A stretch of 55,120 nucleotides of DNA from a bacterium Ga0077546 (GTDB taxonomy: Bacteria; Cyanobacteriota; Vampirovibrionia; Obscuribacterales; Obscuribacteraceae). The stretch is taken from NCBI GenBank assembly GCA_001464165.1, contig LNEX01000461.1:1-55120 (forward strand), in the 5' to 3' direction. A program made the translations under genes and the position numbers. Under the pieces are notes generated by a model that was not told the origin of the DNA, searched no databases, and worked only from the letters and a program-made list of their open reading frames with translations. Positions 7,638 through 15,659 of the stretch are shown piece by piece (within the stretch, counting starts at the first letter, position 1; every line of letters starts with the position of its first letter).

Positions 7638-8263
7638 GATAGATCGCAAAATTGTTGGCAGCCAAAACTAGAAATCTCCGAAAAGCAGAGAAGCCTGATG
7701 AGCAAGTGAATAGGCAATGATTTTCGCTGGTGGCTTGTTGTTGTTGTCTAAATGAGAGAAAGAGATTTGAAGTGAGAACACCTGAAGCTATCACCTCACT
7801 AAATACAGAGTCAATCTGTTTGTCTTTCGTTTCCCCAAAACTCACGCTAGTGCATTCAAACTAGGCTCTTGACTTGACCTCTATCTGGCTCTTCGGCTAA
7901 GTACTCTGGAGAGCAGTTTCATTGATTAAAAGAGGCCTAGTCGGCTTAGCGCCACTCTTTTCTCTGCGGCTAATACGAAAACAAGAGAAAGAGAGCTTTG
8001 AGCACGAGGCAAAGAGATGTTATTTCTATAGTTGACTCTTTCAATCACATTTATACAAGGCACTTATCTAACCAGCCAAGCCGCTCCTCCTCAACTGGAA
8101 ATTTCTCCACCTCAGAAGATGTGGCGATTAGGATCGGCTCTCTGCTGGCTTGATAATGCCTAGTAAAAGTCGCGTGATTGAATCAGTTAAACCCACGCTC
8201 TCTTGTCTCATGCATGAGCCTCTGAGCTGCGGGTCAATCAGTACTCTACCCCCTCTTTTTCCA
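7638..8263. other. Gene-free stretch, divergent promoter region
   Basis: About 620 bases between the divergent pantothenate kinase and hydrolase genes. Short open frames on both strands lack ribosome sites. Promoters for both directions are expected here, but none is clear by eye. Confidence 0.45.
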
Positions 8264-8743
8264 ATGAACCCACCCTACACGCTTGTAGTCGTTGACATGC
8301 AGGCACACCTCAAAGTAGCAAACGATGAAGCCACAATCATTGCAGTGGAAAAGTTGATCGAACAGGCTAAGCAAGACGACGCTCTTGTTGTGTTTCTGTG
8401 GACAACATACTACTCGCCCATTGACGATTCCCCCCTTCCTCGACCCCACAAACGCTTGCTTGATCTTGTATCAGGCTACGCTCGTGCCAAAGTGATTGAG
8501 AAGCTTGGAAGCGATGGTTCGTGCCTTGTGCGCCACTATTGCTCGCAACAAGGCTGTTCAAACAATCAATTCGTCATCTGCGGCGTCCAAACCGACGTCT
8601 GCGTTCTTGAAACAGCACTTGGTCTGGCTCGCTCTAACCCAGCAGCCACAGTGACCGTTCACCGGGATGCTTGCAACACCTCCTTCAACAAAGACTGCTG
8701 GTCTAAGTTTGGCGTTGAGCCGAACATTGTCGTGCACTGGTGA
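8264..8743 (+). CDS. Isochorismatase/nicotinamidase-like cysteine hydrolase
   Basis: 159 residues from the ATG at 8264 (MNPPYTLVVVDMQ); the frame is open to 8150 but the fold clearly starts here. The catalytic triad of the family is visible: D11 (VVDMQ), K80 (VIEKLGSD) and C113 (GVQTDVCVLETA). The family hydrolyses amides or esters such as nicotinamide, isochorismate or ureidoacrylate; the substrate cannot be told from sequence. It is shorter than typical nicotinamidases (about 180-210) and lacks their usual metal-binding insert, so the broader family name is safer. Confidence 0.8.
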   Translation: MNPPYTLVVVDMQAHLKVANDEATIIAVEKLIEQAKQDDALVVFLWTTYYSPIDDSPLPRPHKRLLDLVSGYARAKVIEKLGSDGSCLVRHYCSQQGCSNNQFVICGVQTDVCVLETALGLARSNPAATVTVHRDACNTSFNKDCWSKFGVEPNIVVHW

Positions 8744-8838
8744 TGTTCTTCCACTAGAAGGCTGTCAGAAAGGCGACTTAGCCTCTAGCCTGCCAACTTC
8801 AACCAACCATAGTGACCGCTCAATCGCGGCAAAAAACA

Positions 8839-9165
8839 ATGCCTGAAATCAATCTCAAACCCGAGCCCCAAGAAAAAACTGTCTTTGCCACATTTCAGAG
8901 CCTCGATCTCCGCGGCAACGTCACCGAAAAGCCTGTGAGCCTGACGGTGCCTATCGAACAAGAATGGAAAGAGTGGCTCTATGAGCTCGAAGAGCTGGCT
9001 GAACAAATCGGCTATGACTCTGACCTCGTCGAGGTCGTGATCAAGTTCCGCTTCGATGGCACCAACAAAACAGCCACCTGGCTGGAGCGGCTGCAACACT
9101 TCCTGCATGCCCCATCGATTTTCGGCAGCAGGTGGGTGCCGATTTGGAGCCACGCCGGCATCTGA
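8839..9165 (+). CDS. Hypothetical acidic protein, 108 residues
   Basis: Starts at the ATG at 8839 (MPEINLKPEPQEK), preferred to an in-frame GTG at 8812. The composition is acidic with a beta-rich first half and a Leu/Glu helix (YELEELAEQIG). It has an aromatic C-terminus (WVPIWSHAGI). No family recognised; it is followed by a second small acidic protein. Confidence 0.5.
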   Translation: MPEINLKPEPQEKTVFATFQSLDLRGNVTEKPVSLTVPIEQEWKEWLYELEELAEQIGYDSDLVEVVIKFRFDGTNKTATWLERLQHFLHAPSIFGSRWVPIWSHAGI

Positions 9166-9243
9166 TCTGTAAGTCGCATCGAAGCGAAGAGGTCTAAAGA
9201 ACCTCATTGCTTAGCCAATAACCAAACCTTCTTCAACAAGCAA

Positions 9244-9465
9244 ATGGCAAAGTTTCGCCCTCTCCAAAACGGAAAAATCAAGCGCATCACGGGTCGCTAC
9301 TCGGGCCATGTCCCTGACAGCTGGGAGGAGATGATCTGGGGTGCCGAAGGTATCGATGAGCTTGACGAAAGCAGACGACAGCAGCGCCGGCGAAATCGCC
9401 GCGAGCTTGAAGAGCAATTGGAAGAACTCGAAGAACTCGAAAGCTTCGAGGACCTCGACAACTGA
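9244..9465 (+). CDS. Small charged protein, 73 residues
   Basis: Begins MAKFRPLQNGKIKRITGRYSG, with a basic first half, a middle RRQQRRRNRR-like basic patch, and a C-terminal Glu/Leu-rich helix (ELEEQLEELEELESFEDL), probably a coiled coil. No ribosome site. No family recognised. It precedes the synthetase gene by 66 bases. Confidence 0.5.
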   Translation: MAKFRPLQNGKIKRITGRYSGHVPDSWEEMIWGAEGIDELDESRRQQRRRNRRELEEQLEELEELESFEDLDN

Positions 9466-9473
9466 TTCGAGAG

Positions 9474-9490
9474 GTTCGACTAGGTCGAAC
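9474..9490 (+). promoter_or_regulatory. Small hairpin in the tyrS leader
   Basis: GTTCGAC and GTCGAAC flank a TAG loop 45 bases before the synthetase start. It is too short and lacks the conserved elements of a T-box, so any regulatory role is speculative. Confidence 0.2.
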
Positions 9491-9531
9491 AAATTTGACC
9501 TAACATCCACACCTCTTTCTGGAGAACCACC

Positions 9532-10716
9532 ATGAAAAACACACATGAAATCTTGCCTCCTGGACGTGCAGGTCTGATTGAGCTGCGTGACAGGTTTAGA
9601 ACAGGGCGTCCGCTGCGCATCAAGCTCGGCGTCGACCCGACTTCACCCGATTTGCATCTTGGTCACACCGTACCACTGCGCGTGCTCAAGCGCTTTCAGG
9701 ACGACGGCCACCAGATCATTCTTTTGATTGGTGGCTTCACTGCCACCATCGGCGACCCCACCGGTCGCAATGTCACTCGCCCCGCTCTCACTGCCGAGCA
9801 AGTCGAAGCCAACGCCCAGACATTCCTCGAACAGGCCGGCAAAATCATCGACCTCTCGCGCACCGAGGTGGTCAACAACAACGACTGGCTTGGCAAGATG
9901 AGCGCAGCCGAACTCGTTTCTCTGGCAAGCAGGGTGACAGTCAATCAGCTTCTCGCCAAGGACAGCTTCGGCTCGCGCATCGAGCAGCAGCAGTCAGTGG
10001 CTTTGCATGAGCTGATCTACCCTCTGCTGCAAGGCTTCGATTCGGTGCATCTTCGTGCCGATATCGAAGTTGGTGGCAATGACCAGCGCTTCAATGTGCT
10101 GATCGGAAGACAACTGCAGACTATCTTCGGGCAAGAGCCGCAACTGGCACTGCTGGTGCCTTTGCTCGAAGGCACCGATGGTGTGCAGAAAATGTCGAAG
10201 TCGCTGGGTAACGCCATTGGTCTGCGTGATCAACCAAACGAGATGTTCGCCAAGTGCATGCGCATTGCTGACGAACAAATCGTGCGTTGGTTTGAATTGG
10301 CTACCTCGGCCAGTTCTAGCGAAGTGGCCGAAGTAGAAGCCAAACTTGCTGACGGCGTCAACCCCAAAGAGATGAAGGAGCTTCTGGCCAGGCGCATCGT
10401 CAGCGATCTGCATGGCGAACAAGCTGGCGCAGATGCGCTCGCCGTCTGGCAGCAAGTGCACTGTCAGCGTCAAGCTCCAGAAGAGATGCCGGTCTTCCAA
10501 GTGCTGGAACCAACCAGTCTGGACCAGCTACTCAAAGCCTCCCAGCTTACGCCCAGCTCCACTCAAGCTTGCACCCTAATCAAAGGTGGTGGTGTTCGTC
10601 TTGACGGAGACAAAGTGCAGGATGAGAAACACGTGGTCGATTTGACCAGTGGTGGAAGTCTTGTGCTGCAAGTCGGCCGACGCAACTTTGTCAGGCTTGT
10701 TGGCCCGGCCAATTAG
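9532..10716 (+). CDS. tyrS: Tyrosyl-tRNA synthetase
   Basis: 394 residues. It charges tRNA-Tyr with tyrosine in the cytoplasm. Class I marks are clear: HLGH (42-45) and KMSKS (220-224), with the tyrosine-site region VDPTSPDLHLG typical of the TyrZ-type enzymes. The C-terminal 70 or so residues form an S4-like RNA-binding domain (IKGGGVRLDGDKV). The ATG at 9532 has TGGAG 11 bases upstream. Length is normal for the family and nothing is broken. Whether it is the only TyrRS of the cell is not known; its placement among orphan genes suggests a possible second copy. Confidence 0.93.
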   Translation: MKNTHEILPPGRAGLIELRDRFRTGRPLRIKLGVDPTSPDLHLGHTVPLRVLKRFQDDGHQIILLIGGFTATIGDPTGRNVTRPALTAEQVEANAQTFLEQAGKIIDLSRTEVVNNNDWLGKMSAAELVSLASRVTVNQLLAKDSFGSRIEQQQSVALHELIYPLLQGFDSVHLRADIEVGGNDQRFNVLIGRQLQTIFGQEPQLALLVPLLEGTDGVQKMSKSLGNAIGLRDQPNEMFAKCMRIADEQIVRWFELATSASSSEVAEVEAKLADGVNPKEMKELLARRIVSDLHGEQAGADALAVWQQVHCQRQAPEEMPVFQVLEPTSLDQLLKASQLTPSSTQACTLIKGGGVRLDGDKVQDEKHVVDLTSGGSLVLQVGRRNFVRLVGPAN

Positions 10717-10832
10717 CCGTCCAGGTAAGCAGACGCTTAGTAAATCACCCGCGGAATGAAGGTTTTCTAAAGCACAGAGCTCGTAAACGCCCTTCACCTT
10801 CTAAGAGGGGCACTCACCCACGGAACAAAACA

Positions 10833-11588
10833 ATGACTATCATCAACTCACTGCAACTGATGCAGTACTGCGACAGTGCGGGCTTCGAGCAGGAGGTCAG
10901 CGCAAGGTTTGAAGCTGACCAAGTTGAGCGCATCATGGCCGCCTACAAGACGGCAAAATGGGCTCACCGCCATCAGTACCGTGACAGCGGCGGGCGCTAC
11001 TTCGAGCACGTCAAGATCGTAGCCCTTCTGCTTGTGCGCGCAGGGGTCACCGACGCCGACGTCATCTGTGCAGCACTTCTCCACGACGTGGTGGAAGACT
11101 GCGACACCATCTCGGCTGCTGATATTGAACGGTACTTCGATTTCGTACAAACAGCCAGTCGCGAATCCGAGCGCATCGTCTCCAACTTGATGCAGCACGT
11201 CAAAGACAATGACTTCGTGCTCTCCCTTGAAACCATCAAGCTCTTCTTTGGCAATCGCGTAGGCCATCTGGTCAACGCGGTGACAAAGAAGAAGGGACTC
11301 TCCCTGGTGGAGTACTTTGTAGGCATTTCGGCTGACGCAGGCTCTATGCTGATCAAGCTGGCTGACAGGGTGCATAACCTTTCGACGCTGCCCGACAGCA
11401 AGAGCGACCGCGGGCATCTGTTCTGCTGCAAGAGGAAACTGCGCCAAGTCAAGCAGACTCGGGAGCACGTGCTTGCTCTTGCAGTGGCTTTGTCTCAGAC
11501 CTCAGGCTATGAGGAACTTGGGCAGTGGTTCTTCACCACACTGACTGAGTGGTGCAACCAGCGTCAGGTGGAGGCCGGTCTCGCGTGA
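10833..11588 (+). CDS. SpoT/MESH1-like HD hydrolase, no synthetase domain
   Basis: 251 residues. The (p)ppGpp-hydrolase HD fold is recognisable: H59 (RYFEHV), H84-D85 with the following E88-D89 (LLHDVVED), and D178/N182 in KLADRVHNLSTL. These match the Mn-binding and catalytic set of SpoT-type hydrolases. No RelA synthetase or TGS/ACT domains are present, so it is a stand-alone small alarmone hydrolase or a hydrolase of a related nucleotide. The C-terminal 50 residues are family-unspecific. ATG at 10833 has no ribosome site. It follows tyrS by 116 bases. Confidence 0.8.
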   Translation: MTIINSLQLMQYCDSAGFEQEVSARFEADQVERIMAAYKTAKWAHRHQYRDSGGRYFEHVKIVALLLVRAGVTDADVICAALLHDVVEDCDTISAADIERYFDFVQTASRESERIVSNLMQHVKDNDFVLSLETIKLFFGNRVGHLVNAVTKKKGLSLVEYFVGISADAGSMLIKLADRVHNLSTLPDSKSDRGHLFCCKRKLRQVKQTREHVLALAVALSQTSGYEELGQWFFTTLTEWCNQRQVEAGLA

Positions 11589-11666
11589 GAACGGCAGGGC
11601 ATTGAAGGCGCAGTGACTCTGCAGCCCCTGATTTACGAGTCAACAAAACCACAATCTCTTTTCACC

Positions 11667-12053
11667 ATGAAACTCTATCATGCCTTGACGCAGCAACTAA
11701 CTCTTGCTGCTTTCAAGCAAAGCAACGAACAGGGAATTCCCATGCTCAACGAAAGAGAAGGAGCTCTTTTCTATACAGACCTGCGCCATTGCATCACCGA
11801 GTCGATCAAGCTGTCCGAAGCTCTCCAAGTCAAGGAGCCACTAGCGGCGGTGGTGCATGTCGAGTTCCCGGACGAACTTTACCGGAGCTACATCAACGCC
11901 ATGCAGGTCAGCCGGAGCAGGAGCGACGAAACGCTTGGCACCCCCACCCTACTTTTCAGCGGCCCGGCCTGCAGAAGTCTCAATGCCCAAGCTCTCTTCA
12001 CCGCTAGCTTTCACCCACTAAGTGCGGTCATCGGTGTCGCAGCAAGCCTGTAG
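11667..12053 (+). CDS. Hypothetical protein, 128 residues
   Basis: Starts MKLYHALTQQLTLAAF at 11667; the frame is open to 11613 without better context. The protein has a helical N-terminal half, VVHVEFPDELYRSYI in the middle and a small-residue C-terminus. No family recognised. A terminator follows, closing the style-B block. Confidence 0.5.
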   Translation: MKLYHALTQQLTLAAFKQSNEQGIPMLNEREGALFYTDLRHCITESIKLSEALQVKEPLAAVVHVEFPDELYRSYINAMQVSRSRSDETLGTPTLLFSGPACRSLNAQALFTASFHPLSAVIGVAASL

Positions 12054-12083
12054 TTGTTGAGAGAGACACCGGTTACTCCGTTC

Positions 12084-12126
12084 GCAGAGCGGGGGCAATT
12101 TACTGCCCTCGTTCTGCCATTATTTT
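12084..12126 (+). terminator. Terminator after the first style-B block
   Basis: A 14-bp stem (GCAGAGCGGGGGCA with TGCCCTCGTTCTGC, two G-T pairs) around a 5-base loop, followed by CATTATTTTC. Confidence 0.65.
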
Positions 12127-12341
12127 CTCGGCATCACCCTACTCATCCATGTAGTTGCGACAAGTCGCTCTGCTCGATTGGCATGATTGACCCAGATTTG
12201 CTCTGATATGCCTCAACTTGTTGAATACTAATTCATGTTCTTGTCATCTTTCTTCAACCTAGACGATTCGCTATGGAAATGACACACATTACGCGTTAGG
12301 GTGAAAGGAGTTTAGGCGGTTTGGAGAGATTGTCTCAAAAT

Positions 12342-13259
12342 ATGAAAGTACTTGTAGCTATCGACAATAGACCGAGTGCTCAGGCAACAATAGATGCATT
12401 AGTTAAAATGCATTGGCGCCAAGGCACAGAGATCATTTTGGTTACCGTCTTTCCTCCGGGTCTAGAATTCGAAGAAGCCGCCTACTTCGAAGAAATGGAA
12501 GGCCTCGCCTTAGAGCTGCGCAGCCTACTGCACCATTGCAAAATTTCATTCTTCGCACGCCATGGTGATCCTAAAGCTGTCATCATGGAATTAGCGCAAC
12601 AATCTCATGTAAACCTGATTATAGTTGGTTCCAACTGTAAGAATTCATTGGAGCGTCTTCTCATTGGAAGCGTATCCCAAGCCATACTCAATAGTGCACC
12701 GTGTCCAGTTATTGTGGCAAAGACGCCGTGCTGTATTGCTCAGCAAGAAGCACCAGCATTCAAAAATATTCTCTTGCCCATAGATAACTCGGTTTTCTCA
12801 GTAGCAGCCGTGCGCTGGCTAGCTAACTTCCATTGGGCCGCTGATACCAAACTAATTGTCCTCGCGGTAGTTGAGAACGACACAGATCTAGAACAGGTAC
12901 ACAACAGCCTTAATAATCGTGCTAACGAACTAGCTAAGTATTTTAAGAGCGGCAATATTTTGACTGAAATCGCTATTGGTGAACCACAGCAAACAATCAT
13001 TGATATTGCTAAAAGCTATTATGCCGACCTGATTGTAATGGGATCACACGGTCATACTGGCTTTAAGAAACTAATTCTGGGCAGCGTTAGTCAGGCGGTT
13101 TCTCAAGAGGCACCATGTGCCGTAGCAATTGTTCGTGGTGTTGCGGGTAGTGACAAAACATTGAAGCGCACTGGTGCTTTCGACAAAATGAAAGTTATTA
13201 ACCGCAATGAATTTAGCAGCAGTGTCTCATCTGTGCACTCAATGCCAGGTGGTTTCTAG
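12342..13259 (+). CDS. Two-domain universal stress protein
   Basis: 305 residues from the ATG at 12342 (MKVLVAIDN); GGAG lies about 17 bases upstream and an in-frame TTG at 12321 overlaps that site. Two UspA folds in tandem: residues 1 to about 140, and about 145 to 270. The second ATP-binding loop is intact (GSHGHTGFKKLILGS). The first has lost its second Gly (GSNCKNSLERLLIGS), so it may bind nucleotide poorly. A 35-residue Ser-rich tail follows. Tandem Usp proteins act in stress or energy sensing; the role here is unknown. Base use is clearly more A+T-rich than in the genes before it. Confidence 0.85.
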   Translation: MKVLVAIDNRPSAQATIDALVKMHWRQGTEIILVTVFPPGLEFEEAAYFEEMEGLALELRSLLHHCKISFFARHGDPKAVIMELAQQSHVNLIIVGSNCKNSLERLLIGSVSQAILNSAPCPVIVAKTPCCIAQQEAPAFKNILLPIDNSVFSVAAVRWLANFHWAADTKLIVLAVVENDTDLEQVHNSLNNRANELAKYFKSGNILTEIAIGEPQQTIIDIAKSYYADLIVMGSHGHTGFKKLILGSVSQAVSQEAPCAVAIVRGVAGSDKTLKRTGAFDKMKVINRNEFSSSVSSVHSMPGGF

Positions 13260-13612
13260 AAAAGACCCAGACTAATAGCTTACGCCTCCAATCGAGCGCT
13301 AGCGCGAGCCTCATCAGGCAAATTCGCAAGCGATCTTACAGCGCCGCAAAAGCTACAAACCACTGCATAATAGTTCGATAGCGCGTTCTTCAGCAGGCGC
13401 TAATCCATCAAGTTTCTAGCAAACTTCTAGAAAAAACCACATAACGTAATTGACTCTCTAAACCTAGCTTAGACAAGGTAGAAGTGTCTCCTTTAAACTC
13501 ATTCAGCAAAAGCAAAACCAGAAACTCAGTCTCACTAACATCCCCAGCTGCTTCTGCCTGCACCTTTTGTGCTGCAGATTGCCACATTCACTCCCCATAA
13601 CTACCTAAAGAA
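13260..13612. other. Gene-free stretch
   Basis: About 350 bases, A+T-rich, with no frame worth calling. It contains the upstream region of the next gene. Confidence 0.45.
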
Positions 13613-14137
13613 ATGCCAAAAGTACAAAAAAGCATCAAGGTACGCTTGCTTGAGCAAGACCCCGATGGCAAGATTTTCCTCGATGCCTGCGTGAGGGCCA
13701 GCGATCTTCTCGCACCAGGCTCAAGCGAGAGCAGCAAGATCAAGGTAACTGACAAAAAAGGTGCTGAGTCATTTGTCTGGGTCAGCATGGCAACAGAGAG
13801 AGTAGGGGAGGTCGAACCGAGCAATCAACTCTGGTTTGATGCACCTCTGACGGCTCAGGTGACCGAATACTTCTATCACATCGATGGCCCGCTCAAAGAG
13901 CGTATCGCCGCATTAGAAGCCGAAGTAAAGCAAATCGAAGCAAGGCAAAATCGACGGGCAGATATCACTGCTTTAGTGCTGTTGATTTTGTGCATTCTCA
14001 TTCCAGTCACTGGCATCATTACGGCAAAGAAAGACGCTAGCCTTGAGCCTTCGCCAGCAAGCACCTGCACGTTGCCTAGTTGCCTTCCCGGTGTCAGCGA
14101 TAAAGCTTGTACATTGCCTAGTTGCAAGCAAAACTAA
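13613..14137 (+). CDS. Coiled-coil membrane protein with CTLPSC repeat, 174 residues
   Basis: Residues 1-90 look globular and cytoplasmic. Residues 94-115 form a short coiled coil (LKERIAALEAEVKQIEARQ), followed by one membrane helix (about 121-140, LVLLILCILIPVTGII). The tail has two copies of CTLPSC separated by LPGVSDKA, which could form disulfides if it lies outside the cytoplasm. No family recognised. The stop overlaps the start of a peptidase-like remnant in another frame. Confidence 0.5.
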   Translation: MPKVQKSIKVRLLEQDPDGKIFLDACVRASDLLAPGSSESSKIKVTDKKGAESFVWVSMATERVGEVEPSNQLWFDAPLTAQVTEYFYHIDGPLKERIAALEAEVKQIEARQNRRADITALVLLILCILIPVTGIITAKKDASLEPSPASTCTLPSCLPGVSDKACTLPSCKQN

Positions 14138-14273
14138 TCAATACGGACACAAGTACAGCCCAGCGCAGCTAGTGCAACGCATCACTGGCGAAGGCATCAC
14201 CGGCGATGCCTTCATGGAATATCTGGAAGAGAAGTATGGCCGCTTGTATTCATTGAATGGCCGAGTCGTATAA
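14136..14273 (+). pseudogene. C-terminal remnant resembling an M32 carboxypeptidase
   Basis: About 45 codons with no start of their own. They read NQYGHKYSPAQLVQRITGEG and continue AFMEYLEEKYGRLYSL. The spacing of LVxRxTGE...FxxYLxxKY matches what I recall of the last 40 residues of carboxypeptidase Taq (M32) proteins. The catalytic HExxH part is absent. It runs straight into a terminator, as a real gene end would. It is probably the 3' end left after a deletion that fused the preceding gene here. A chance resemblance is possible. Confidence 0.35.
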
Positions 14274-14280
14274 ATAACCA

Positions 14281-14327
14281 AGGAGGCCAGCGCAGCTGAT
14301 TGTGGCGTGGTGGCCTCCTCTCTTTCT
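14281..14327 (+). terminator. Terminator
   Basis: AGGAGGCCA pairs perfectly with TGGCCTCCT around a 21-base loop, followed by CTCTTTC. Confidence 0.6.
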
Positions 14328-14580
14328 ATCTTCAAAATATCCCTCAGAATTTAGCTAAAAGCCCTGGGGATTTCCATGCAACTGAAATACTTGGAGCTAA
14401 GAAGCTTTTTTCTTTCGCGTCGCTAGTTGACTGGTCAACTAATGCCATCATTCTGCAATGTACTAGGTCTCATCCGATAGCCTAGGCGTCCAAGGAAACT
14501 AACTGAATCATCAATAGTCATGGAATCGTCACTATTTAACTTCTACATTTAGTCAGTGCGGAACGGTGAGCATCTTTAGT

Positions 14581-15429
14581 ATGGCCAATCACGAACGACA
14601 TACAGAACACTTCTCAGCAGAGAATCATGCTGGCCGACCCTCAGCCATCGCTAATATTGCCGCAGATGCTTATGTACCAGAGCAATCAATTTTGCTTGCC
14701 GACGCCAGGAGAAGGCAACGAAGAGCAGAACCACAGAGCAATTTCGTACTAGACTTTGTACAGTCAATATTCGGGCCCAAGGATCAACCTAAAGGCGAGC
14801 CCAAGCACGAGGCCAAGCCGGTCAGACGACCTACTGATGCTTCGCACAATCCAGATTTCTTACACCAAGCAAAGTTTTTCGCTGGTGGCATTAAGTCTTG
14901 GGTCTCTCGTTGTGTCGGGGCAGCAGAAGGTAACCTTCGCCCCGATGGCAAGATTATCATTGAGCACTACAATGGACACAGAGACTTGAATGGAAACTGG
15001 AACAAAGGTATCTTTTCTAATCAAATAGATAAAGTCGCGACTGCCGCTGAAGCAGATAAGCTACAGCTGGCCAGATTGAAAGGACACGACAAAACAATTT
15101 CTAGTTTGGCGAAGAAGTACGGCCTGAATTTATCAATCGAAGAAAGGATGAATGCGCTTGATCTTGCCAATCAAGCGGAAGGGGCGGTCTTAGAAGGCTG
15201 GGGCTTCATAGAACGACTGCATCTGGCAAAGAAACGCGAGGGCCTAACCGGGCAAGCGGCGATTCTATATGCTCGCACTTGGGCCTTCTTCAATCCGACT
15301 GAAAACGACGGAAAGGGTGAGTGGCAATCAGCTGTGTTCGGCAATGATCCCAAAGTAATAGAAAGAGATCAACGGCGAAGAATGTTAGCTATAGCTGATA
15401 CCCTCAAGCTCTTGAAAAAAGGCAACTAA
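14581..15429 (+). CDS. Second EG/GHxD family protein, 282 residues
   Basis: Start at the ATG at 14581; GGTGAG about 11 bases upstream serves as ribosome site and contains a GTG that is less likely as the start. The N-terminal 90 residues are polar with no signal peptide (RRRQRRAEPQ). The C-terminal 190 match the protein at 306 motif for motif: CVGAAEGNLRPDG, YNGHRD, GIFSNQ, LDLANQAE, YARTWAFFNP and GNDPKVIERDQRRR. The shared Glu-Gly and GHxD positions may be catalytic. In contrast to its paralogue it lacks an export signal, so it may act inside the cell or leave by another route. Confidence 0.65.
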   Translation: MANHERHTEHFSAENHAGRPSAIANIAADAYVPEQSILLADARRRQRRAEPQSNFVLDFVQSIFGPKDQPKGEPKHEAKPVRRPTDASHNPDFLHQAKFFAGGIKSWVSRCVGAAEGNLRPDGKIIIEHYNGHRDLNGNWNKGIFSNQIDKVATAAEADKLQLARLKGHDKTISSLAKKYGLNLSIEERMNALDLANQAEGAVLEGWGFIERLHLAKKREGLTGQAAILYARTWAFFNPTENDGKGEWQSAVFGNDPKVIERDQRRRMLAIADTLKLLKKGN

Positions 15430-15659
15430 GAAGTCCACAACACAAATTTCGCATAAAGACCCTGGCGTCAGGTCCAGATTTTGAAGCGAGGTTAGGCCTA
15501 GCATATGCTCGCAAAAGCTCTTGAACAGTTAGTGAATTAGTCGTCTGTAGCTGGATGGATATGGAATGGCCACAAAAAATGGTACACGCTCTATTGCACG
15601 GAGTTTTCGAATTTCGAAAATAGGTAGCCTTTCTAAATAACAAACGAAAAGGAGGCTTG

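Noticed and set aside
9474..9490. T-box leader upstream of tyrS
   Set aside because: The gap is only 66 bases with a short hairpin and no T-box core sequence or antiterminator.
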